NCBI GenBank assembly: GCA_029938595.1
Contig: JAOZUP010000265.1
Span: 1-6,075, forward strand
Origin: Thermoanaerobaculales bacterium
GTDB taxonomy: Bacteria > Acidobacteriota > Thermoanaerobaculia > Thermoanaerobaculales > Sulfomarinibacteraceae
Length of the DNA: 6,075 bases
Direction: 5' to 3'
A program made the translations under genes and the position numbers. Shown here one piece after another: positions 1 through 4,661 of the stretch (positions are counted from its first letter, which is position 1; every line of letters begins with the position of its first letter). A model generated the notes under the pieces. That model was not told the DNA's origin. It saw nothing but the letters and a program-made list of their open reading frames with translations, and did not search any database.

Positions 1-77
1 TGGTAGGCGCGCGCGGACTCGAACCGCGGACTTCATCCGTGTGAGGGATGCGCTCTAACCAACTGAGCTACGCGCCT
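1..77 (-). tRNA. tRNA-Val, anticodon CAC
   Basis: The minus strand folds into a complete cloverleaf. The acceptor stem AGGCGCG pairs perfectly with CGCGCCT, followed by discriminator A and an encoded CCA whose complement lies at 1-3. The D-arm is GCTC/GAGC, the anticodon stem is CATCC/GGATG with loop CTCACAC (T33, anticodon CAC), and the T-arm is CGCGG/CCGCG with loop TTCGAGT. CAC decodes the valine codon GTG. It lies 60 bp downstream of a second tRNA-Val with the same acceptor stem, so the two are probably co-transcribed. The window ends at its 3' end, so any terminator or further tRNA is out of view. A CAC valine tRNA is an extra isoacceptor beyond the minimal bacterial set and suits a genome rich in GTG codons. 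Confidence 0.97.
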
Positions 78-91
78 TCACGGTTCCGTTC

Positions 92-133
92 GCCCGTCCT
101 TCTCATCATGTCGAGGTGGTGAGAAGGACGGGC
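92..133 (-). repeat. 14-bp inverted repeat (stem-loop) between the two tRNA-Val genes
   Basis: Arms at 92-105 and 120-133 are perfect reverse complements (GCCCGTCCTTCTCA and its complement) around a 14-nt loop. In the tRNA precursor, read on the minus strand, this gives a strong hairpin between the two tRNAs. No T-run follows on the minus strand and another tRNA lies about 15 nt beyond, so an intrinsic terminator is unlikely. A processing signal or partial attenuator within the dicistronic precursor is more plausible. The repeat is seen directly; its role is inferred. Confidence 0.8.
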
Positions 134-137
134 TAGA

Positions 138-214
<77 letters not shown>

Positions 215-354
215 CCCGGGTATCTGAGATGAGCGGTCCCGACGAATCCGCCAAGAACCACATACTCAGAGACTATTGACAGGTGGTCCCCTGGACTCTT
301 TCCGACCCGTCTTCGTCCCGTCTAAAATGCCAAAGATCGCCCCTCGAAAAGGGG
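215..354 (-). other. Predicted 5' leader of the tRNA-Val transcript
   Basis: About 140 nt separate the predicted tRNA start site (near 354) from tRNA-Val(GAC), and I see no gene here. The very 5' end of the predicted RNA could fold into a small hairpin, CCCCT (354-350) with AGGGG (344-340) around a 5-nt loop. A plus-strand TTGACA at 276-281 and a plus-strand TAAAAT at 323-328 resemble promoter elements, but they are 41 bp apart and neither has a matching partner at normal spacing. Confidence 0.45.
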
Positions 355-360
355 GAGGGG

Positions 361-389
361 ATCATAACAACGGTTGTCCGAGCTGTCAA
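361..389 (-). promoter_or_regulatory. Sigma70-type promoter for the tRNA-Val genes
   Basis: On the minus strand a perfect -35 TTGACA (389-384) is followed after exactly 17 bp by TATGAT (366-361), one mismatch from TATAAT. The predicted start is near 354. The bases just after the -10 are almost all C/T on the minus strand (CCCCTCC), a GC-rich discriminator typical of stable-RNA promoters under stringent control; that control is inferred. The promoter faces the tRNA-Val pair and sits just upstream of the oppositely oriented DUF2007-like gene. Confidence 0.8.
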
Positions 390-397
390 TTAACCCT

Positions 398-416
398 TGT
401 GCTACCGTGGCTGTCA
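398..416 (+). promoter_or_regulatory. Candidate extended -10 for the DUF2007-like gene, possibly leaderless
   Basis: TGTG at 398-401, one base, then TACCGT (403-408) fits the extended -10 pattern TGTGnTAnnnT. Seven bases after the hexamer comes the A of the ATG at 416, so transcription could begin at or next to the start codon and give a leaderless mRNA. This agrees with the absence of a Shine-Dalgarno sequence upstream of 416. No good -35 is seen at 16-18 bp spacing. It is a motif-based proposal only. Confidence 0.4.
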
Positions 417-658
417 TGAACGAAGATTTAGTCGTCGTCTACACCGCCCAGGGCGAGTTCGATGAAACCCAGGTGCGCTCTTTCCTCGCCGCCCACGATA
501 TCCCCACCTCCACCCGCGGCGAGGCCCTGCGCCACACCCACGGCCTCACCCTCGACGGATTGGGCGCTGTAGAGATCATGGTTGCGGCCGAGCACGAGGC
601 CACTGCAAGGCAGCTCCTCGACCAGGCCGAGCGCGGCGAGTTCACGATCGAGTCGTGA
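416..658 (+). CDS. Small DUF2007-like protein (putative signal-transducing domain), 80 aa
   Basis: The product is an 80-residue soluble protein with no signal peptide or membrane segment. It opens with a beta strand (LVVVYTA, residues 5-11), then an amphipathic helix (about 15-27), then IPTSTRGE (29-36), and ends with a strand and helix around VEIMVAAEHEATARQLLDQ (52-70). This order matches the small alpha/beta domain Pfam calls DUF2007, thought to be distantly related to GlnB/PII proteins. Its biochemical role is unknown. I chose the ATG at 416 because similarity begins just after it and a possible -10 lies 7 bp upstream. A GTG at 407 and a TTG at 374 are in frame, but the TTG lies inside the opposing tRNA promoter. 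There is no Shine-Dalgarno sequence. The last 17 bp overlap the 3' end of aspS on the other strand. Family assignment is from memory of the fold pattern. Confidence 0.75.
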   Translation: MNEDLVVVYTAQGEFDETQVRSFLAAHDIPTSTRGEALRHTHGLTLDGLGAVEIMVAAEHEATARQLLDQAERGEFTIES

Positions 659-2393
659 GGCCCAGCTCCTCCATCTGGTGGGCATCGACCTCGGAGGGCG
701 CCCGGGTCATGAGGCAGGTCGCCGAGGTCGTCTTGGGAAACGCAATCACGTCACGAATCGAGTCCCGCCCGGCCATCAACATCAGCATGCGGTCGAGACC
801 GAGAGCGATGCCGCCGTGTGGAGGAACACCGTAACGGAAGGCCTCGAGCAGGAATCCGAAACGGGCCTCCGCCTCTGCCTTGTTGATGCCGAGAGCCGCG
901 AACATCCGCCGTTGGACCTCGGGATTATGAATTCGGATCGAACCGCCGCCGAGCTCCACACCGTCCATGACAACGTCGTAGGCGCGCGCCCGCGCCGCGC
1001 CGGGGTCGCTCTCGAGGAGTTTTGTGTCGTCCTCGGTCGGTGCGGTGAAGGGGTGGTGCATGGCGTGAAAACGTTCTTCGCCCGAGTCCCACTCGAGGAG
1101 CGGAAAATCCGTGACCCAGAGAAAGTCGTGGCGATCCTCCGGTATGAGGCCGTGCTCGCGGGCGAGATGGGTCCGCAGGGCGCCGAGGGCGGCGAAGACG
1201 GTGCTTTCCGGTCCACCCACCACCAGCAGCACATCCCCCTCTTCGGCGCCGGCTGCATCGAGGAATCGCAGCACGCCGTCGTCACCGAGGGCCTTTTTCG
1301 CCGGCGACGCGACACCATCCGCGATGCGCTTGAACCACAGCACACCGGCCGCGCCATACGGTTTCACGAACTCCGAGAGGCCGTCGAGCTGCTTGCGCGA
1401 CAGGCTCGCGCCACCCGGGAACACCAGACCTTTGACCCGGCCGTCGGCAGCCGCCTCCTCGAGCACCCTGAATCCACAGCCTTCGCACAGAGGACCGAGC
1501 TCCTCGAGCTCGAGGCCGAATCGAGTATCCGGGCGGTCCGATCCGAAACGTTCCATGGCCTCGTCATACGACAGGCGCGGGAACGTCGCCGGCGGTTCGA
1601 TGCCGACGAGCGGGAAGATACGAGCGAAGAGACCTTCCACCAACGTGTAGATGTCCTCTTCGGTCACGAACGAGGCCTCCACATCCACCTGTGTGAACTC
1701 GGGCTGGCGGTCGGCGCGGAGATCCTCGTCCCGAAAACAGCGGGAAATCTGCATATAGCGTCCGAGACCTGCAACCTGGAGGAGCTGCTTGAAGAGCTGC
1801 GGTGACTGCGGCAGGGCATAGAACGACGACTTGTGGATCCGCGAGGGCACCAGGAAATCACGTGCGCCCTCGGGCGTCGAGCGGGTGAGTATCGGGGTCT
1901 CCACCTCAACGAAATCCATGTCGTCAAAGTAACGCCGGGTCGCGGCGACAACTTGGTGACGGAGGACGAGATTAGCGGTCATTTCCGGACGCCGCAGGTC
2001 GAGGTATCGATGAGTCAGCCGCAGCTCCTCCGATGCGTTGACCCGATCTTCGACGACGAACGGCGGGGTTTCAGCGGCCGTCAACACATTGAGCTCCTCG
2101 ACTTTGACCTCGATCGCCCCGCTCGCCAGCTTGGGGTTGGCCTGTCCCTCGGCCCGCTCCCTCACCGTGCCGGACACCCGAACAACGTCCTCCGCCGAAA
2201 GCCTCTCGCCCTCGGCGACCATGGCCTCTTCAAAGACGAGCTGTAGCAGGCCGCTACGGTCCCTGAGATCGACAAAAACGAGACCCCCAAGATCCCGCCG
2301 CCGCCGCACCCAGCCCACCACCTCTACTCGCTCCCCAACCCTTGCCAGGTCGAGTGAAGCGCACCACGGTCGTTCCCACGCGCTCGTCGTCAT
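642..2393 (-). CDS. aspS: Aspartyl-tRNA synthetase (AspRS)
   Basis: The 583-aa product attaches aspartate to tRNA-Asp in the cytoplasm (class IIb synthetase), and its length is normal for bacterial AspRS. The N-terminal OB-fold anticodon-binding domain is at about 15-105 (GWVRRRRDLGGLVF at 27-40). The catalytic core follows, with YLDLRRPEM (130-138), TPEGARDFLVPSR (173-185), QSPQLFKQLL (196-205) and motif 2 FRDEDLRADRQPEFTQ (220-235). A GAD-type insertion spans about 285-415, and motif 3 is GIALGLDRML (528-537). The ATG is preceded by GGAG about 7 nt upstream. The gene lies 36 nt after hisS and is probably co-transcribed. It ends in a 17-bp convergent overlap with the DUF2007-like gene, with no terminator visible. 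At the RRRDxG position it has Leu35, as in the discriminating E. coli enzyme, rather than the His reported in non-discriminating enzymes that also charge tRNA-Asn. That one residue is suggestive only. Confidence 0.98.
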   Translation of the reverse strand: MTTSAWERPWCASLDLARVGERVEVVGWVRRRRDLGGLVFVDLRDRSGLLQLVFEEAMVAEGERLSAEDVVRVSGTVRERAEGQANPKLASGAIEVKVEELNVLTAAETPPFVVEDRVNASEELRLTHRYLDLRRPEMTANLVLRHQVVAATRRYFDDMDFVEVETPILTRSTPEGARDFLVPSRIHKSSFYALPQSPQLFKQLLQVAGLGRYMQISRCFRDEDLRADRQPEFTQVDVEASFVTEEDIYTLVEGLFARIFPLVGIEPPATFPRLSYDEAMERFGSDRPDTRFGLELEELGPLCEGCGFRVLEEAAADGRVKGLVFPGGASLSRKQLDGLSEFVKPYGAAGVLWFKRIADGVASPAKKALGDDGVLRFLDAAGAEEGDVLLVVGGPESTVFAALGALRTHLAREHGLIPEDRHDFLWVTDFPLLEWDSGEERFHAMHHPFTAPTEDDTKLLESDPGAARARAYDVVMDGVELGGGSIRIHNPEVQRRMFAALGINKAEAEARFGFLLEAFRYGVPPHGGIALGLDRMLMLMAGRDSIRDVIAFPKTTSATCLMTRAPSEVDAHQMEELGLTTRS

Positions 2394-2399
2394 GTGTCT

Positions 2400-2425
2400 C
2401 TCCGTTCCCGTTCCCGACGGAACGG
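2400..2425 (-). promoter_or_regulatory. Intercistronic hairpin pair and Shine-Dalgarno site upstream of aspS
   Basis: The 36-nt hisS-aspS spacer, read as mRNA on the minus strand, holds CCGTTCC (2425-2419), then GTCG, then GGAACGG (2414-2408), then a second GGAACGG (2408-2402) sharing one base and running into the aspS Shine-Dalgarno GGAG (2403-2400). The first arm can pair with either copy. The near copy gives a tight 7-bp stem with a 4-nt loop and leaves the ribosome site free. The far copy covers the first two bases of the site. Repeats are seen directly; a translational role is inferred. Confidence 0.5.
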
Positions 2426-2429
2426 TCGT

Positions 2430-3701
2430 TCAGGTCTGTCCATCCGAAGCTATCAGCCGTGCCACATACTCCGGCACCTCTTCAAGCTTGACTTTCTCCT
2501 GCTCGCCGCGATCGAGATCACGCACGATCGCGGCCTCCTCGGCAAGCTCGGTCTCGCCCACGATCACCGCCGCGCGGGCGCCAATCTTCCCCGCCCATTT
2601 GAGGCCCGCCTTGAGCGATCGGCCCGTGACCTCGGCCGGGGCCGAGATGCCGCGGTCAACGAGGCTCCGGGTGACGGCCAGGCCGGCAGCTGCCGTGTCC
2701 GCGCCGATCGGCAGCACCACCACGACCGGCCGCTCGAGCACCCGGCGGCGGAAGGACTCCGGCAGCACCTCAACCAATCGGTCCTCGCCGATCGCGAATC
2801 CGGTCGCCGCAACCTGTGAGCCTCCGAGATCTGAAATCAGGCGGTCGTAGCGCCCGCCGCCGCAGATCACCGTGTCCTCGCCCAGCTGCGGCGACACGAC
2901 CTCGAATACGGTCCGCAAATAGTAGTCGATGCCACGCACCAGCCGCGGCGCTCGTCGGACCGGGATCTCGAGCAACGCGAGACCCGCCTCGACCGCATCA
3001 ACGTGGGCGCGGGCCTCGTCGCTCACGACCTCGGCAACCGGCGTAGTGTCAGCCACCAACTCCCGGCAGCGCGCAACCTTGCAGTCGAGGATACGCAAGG
3101 GGTTGGCCTGCCACCGTCGCCGGCAGTCACCACACAGCTCCTCTTGATGAGGAGTGAGTTCGGCCTTGAGACCATCTATGAATCGGGGCCGATCCTCGGG
3201 GTCACCCAGGTTGTTGAGCACGATGATTAGATCGTCGAAACCGAGCTCCGAAAGGAATGTGTGGAGCACCACCAACACCTCGATGTCGGAGGCTGCCGTC
3301 TTCGCCCCGAGGAGCTCGATGCCAATCTGTGAGAACTGCCGGTAGCGGCCGCGCTGCATCTTCTCGTAACGGAACATCGGACCCAGATAACTGAGACGCA
3401 CGGGCTGGGGGCGCTGCCCGAGGCCGTTCTCGATAAACGCCCGCGCCACGCCGGCGGTACCTTCCGGTCTGAGCGTGAGCGAGCGTCCCTTGCGATCGGC
3501 AAAGGTGTACATTTCCTTGCTGACGATATCCGTGTCCTCACCGACCGAACGCACGAAGAGCTCGGTCGCCTCCAATAGCGGCAGACGAATTTCGTCGTAA
3601 CCGAAGCCCGAGAACACTTTATGAGCCACCGTCTCGACCTCGACCCAAAGACGCGAATCGGGCGGCAGAATGTCCCGCGTTCCCTTGACCTTTTGAATCA
3701 T
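2430..3701 (-). CDS. hisS: Histidyl-tRNA synthetase (HisRS)
   Basis: The 423-aa class IIa synthetase charges tRNA-His with histidine in the cytoplasm, and its length is typical for bacterial HisRS. It begins with the family start KGTRDILPPDS (6-16). It then shows TLRPEGTAG (76-84), motif 2 FRYEKMQRGRYRQFSQ (110-125), the HisA motif RGIDYYLRTVFE (256-267), GGGRYDRL (281-288) and motif 3 TGFAIGEDRL (300-309). The C-terminal anticodon-binding domain is at about 325-420. Cys190, Cys193, Cys207 and Cys212 in the insertion domain (CGDC ... LDCKVARC) could form a metal site; part of this pattern is common in HisRS outside the E. coli group. The ATG at 3701 has the upstream purine-rich GAGAGGG, 5 nt away. 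It is the first gene of a hisS-aspS unit. No T-box motif is visible in the leader. Confidence 0.98.
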   Translation of the reverse strand: MIQKVKGTRDILPPDSRLWVEVETVAHKVFSGFGYDEIRLPLLEATELFVRSVGEDTDIVSKEMYTFADRKGRSLTLRPEGTAGVARAFIENGLGQRPQPVRLSYLGPMFRYEKMQRGRYRQFSQIGIELLGAKTAASDIEVLVVLHTFLSELGFDDLIIVLNNLGDPEDRPRFIDGLKAELTPHQEELCGDCRRRWQANPLRILDCKVARCRELVADTTPVAEVVSDEARAHVDAVEAGLALLEIPVRRAPRLVRGIDYYLRTVFEVVSPQLGEDTVICGGGRYDRLISDLGGSQVAATGFAIGEDRLVEVLPESFRRRVLERPVVVVLPIGADTAAAGLAVTRSLVDRGISAPAEVTGRSLKAGLKWAGKIGARAAVIVGETELAEEAAIVRDLDRGEQEKVKLEEVPEYVARLIASDGQT

Positions 3702-3753
3702 CGAATCCCTCTCCCCGTCCCGTTCGATCCGACTCTGAAGCGGGCGGAAAATG

Positions 3754-3783
3754 AAGCTACCACACGCCTTCTTGGAGCGGCAA
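3754..3783 (-). promoter_or_regulatory. Candidate hisS-aspS promoter
   Basis: On the minus strand TTGCCG (3783-3778) is followed after 18 bp by TAGCTT (3759-3754), with TGTG one base upstream of the hexamer (3764-3761), an extended -10. The predicted start would be near 3747, about 45 nt before the hisS ATG. The TGTGnTAnnnT form matches the candidate promoter of the DUF2007-like gene in this window. The hexamers are imperfect, so this is tentative. Confidence 0.4.
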
Positions 3784-3831
3784 CAACCAGCCCCTCCTCC
3801 GGAGCCGCAACCGCCCGGAAATCAGCGGCTT

Positions 3832-3861
3832 GTGGATCCACGGCGAAAGTGGCCGATCGGC
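3832..3861. repeat. Two perfect 10-bp palindromes, centres 20 bp apart
   Basis: GTGGATCCAC (3832-3841) and GCCGATCGGC (3852-3861) are each perfect palindromes sharing a central GATC, with centres at 3836.5 and 3856.5. They lie roughly 50-80 bp upstream of the candidate hisS -35. Such spacing would put two dimer-binding sites on one face of the helix. The core ATCCACA (minus strand, 3837-3831) also matches seven of nine DnaA-box bases. Operator function is inferred. Confidence 0.4.
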
Positions 3862-3889
3862 AACGGACTCAAAAACAACGACATCCAAG

Positions 3890-3956
3890 GAAGTAATTGA
3901 AATCAAACGACTTACAGTTTTCACCTCTCGAAGGCCCCGATGAGGCGAAGTAATTG
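3890..3956 (+). repeat. Direct repeat GAAGTAATTG, two copies 57 bp apart
   Basis: The 10-mer occurs exactly at 3890-3899 and 3947-3956 within the AT-rich middle of the yrdC-hisS gap. Between them lies an imperfect stem, CCTCTCG (3924-3930) against CGA-t-GAGG (3938-3945). The repeats are seen directly; no function is assigned. Confidence 0.5.
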
Positions 3957-3976
3957 TTTTTACATTGGCTTAACGA

Positions 3977-4021
3977 GTTTTCCGCAGGGTTTTCCACAGG
4001 GTTATCCTCAGTTTTGTGGAA
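3977..4021 (+). promoter_or_regulatory. DnaA-box-like tandem repeats (three 12-bp units plus an inverted core)
   Basis: Three adjacent 12-bp units start at 3977, 3989 and 4001: GTTTTCCGCAGG, GTTTTCCACAGG and GTTATCCTCAGT. Each holds a 9-mer close to the DnaA box TTATCCACA. TTTTCCACA (3990-3998) and TTATCCTCA (4002-4010) have one mismatch each, and TTTTCCGCA (3978-3986) has two. An inverted core TGTGGAA (4015-4021) follows and is the exact reverse complement of TTCCACA at 3992-3998. The AT-rich side lies toward hisS. The array could bind DnaA for regulation or be a remnant or minor origin element. The surrounding genes run the same way on both sides, and no dnaA or dnaN is in view, which argues against the main chromosomal origin. 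Confidence 0.5.
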
Positions 4022-4049
4022 GCACCGCAGACCCCGCTTTTCCGGACCC

Positions 4050-4661
4050 TTAGAGGTTTGGTATCGGGTCCTCCCATGCGCCGGCGCCGGGCCGCAGGAT
4101 GGAGGGGTTTTCGCCCGTCAAATCGACGACGGTGCTCGGCTCCCCTCCCGGCGTCGGGCCGGCATCAAGTACCAGGTCGGGGACCCCGGTCAGCGAATCG
4201 ATCGCCTCATCCGCAGTCGAGCACGGCGGGTCACCGTGCCGGTTCGCCGAGGTCCCGGTGAGCGGACCTACCCGATAGAGCAGCGCCCGCAGTGGCCCGT
4301 GGGCGGGAATTCGGACTGCCAGCGTGCTTCCCCGGGCGGCGGCAAGGCCGGCGGTCGACGGCAGCACCACGGTCAGAGCGGACGGCCACAGCCGCGACAG
4401 CTTGACCCGAAACCGGGCAGGCACTCTCACCAACGACTCAAGCTGCTGCCAGTCCGCACACAGCACCGGCAGACCGAGGTCGGGTGGACGCCCCTTTATG
4501 GTGCAGATCCTCGCCACGCTATCGGCACACGCCGGATCGGCGCCGAGACCATAGAAACTCTCGGTGGGCAGCAGCAAGACACCGTGATCAGCGACAACAT
4601 CGGCGGCCACCAGGACCGCAGCGACAATCTCCTCCGGCTCGCCGAAGGGCAGCCGTCTCAC
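4050..4661 (-). CDS. Threonylcarbamoyl-AMP synthase, Sua5/YrdC family
   Basis: The 203-aa product fits the single-domain YrdC type (no C-terminal Sua5 domain). This family makes L-threonylcarbamoyl-AMP from threonine, bicarbonate and ATP, the first step of t6A formation at position 37 of tRNAs reading ANN codons. Family signatures are LPTESFYGLGADP (31-43), the basic KGRP (56-59, with Lys56 and Arg58), LWPSALTVVLP (91-101), AVRIPAH (115-121), GTSAN (136-140) and STVVDL (176-181). After KGRP it reads PDLGLPVL, slightly unlike the more usual asparagine-containing stretch. The start is GTG at 4661, fused to the recN stop as GTGA, so translation is probably coupled; a weak GGGTGA lies just upstream inside recN. 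It is cytoplasmic, with no membrane segment. Confidence 0.93.
   Translation of the reverse strand: MRRLPFGEPEEIVAAVLVAADVVADHGVLLLPTESFYGLGADPACADSVARICTIKGRPPDLGLPVLCADWQQLESLVRVPARFRVKLSRLWPSALTVVLPSTAGLAAARGSTLAVRIPAHGPLRALLYRVGPLTGTSANRHGDPPCSTADEAIDSLTGVPDLVLDAGPTPGGEPSTVVDLTGENPSILRPGAGAWEDPIPNL

Larger units (their letters stand above)
3702..4049. other. Intergenic region between yrdC and hisS (about 350 bp), rich in repeats
   Basis: I see no convincing gene here. The hisS side (3702-3870) is GC-rich and holds the candidate hisS promoter and two perfect 10-bp palindromes. The centre (about 3871-3975) is clearly more AT-rich than the rest of the window and contains two copies of GAAGTAATTG (3890-3899 and 3947-3956) flanking an imperfect hairpin (3924-3930 with 3938-3945). 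The yrdC side (3977-4021) holds DnaA-box-like tandem repeats. No T-run follows a hairpin after the yrdC stop, so the end of the recN-yrdC transcript is unclear. Confidence 0.6.

Noticed and set aside
276..328. Plus-strand TTGACA (276-281) with TAAAAT (323-328) as a promoter
   Set aside because: The hexamers are 41 bp apart and neither has a suitable partner at 16-18 bp.
582..1805. Long plus-strand open frame (about 400 codons) antisense to aspS
   Set aside because: It is low-complexity, Arg/Glu-rich and resembles no family, and it lies wholly opposite a well-conserved AspRS. Long antisense frames are expected in GC-rich genes.
3702..3800. T-box riboswitch in the hisS leader
   Set aside because: No conserved T-box sequence or terminator helix was found, and the predicted leader is too short.
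3822..3884. 20-codon minus-strand frame upstream of hisS, considered as a leader peptide
   Set aside because: It contains only one His codon, no ribosome site, and no terminator/antiterminator pair is visible.
3751..3900. 49-codon plus-strand frame starting ATG in the yrdC-hisS gap
   Set aside because: It is Pro/Gln-rich, has no clear Shine-Dalgarno, overlaps the candidate hisS promoter and palindromes, and has no recognisable similarity.
3924..3945. Hairpin as terminator of recN-yrdC
   Set aside because: It is imperfect, more than 100 bp beyond the yrdC stop, and not followed by a T-run on the minus strand.
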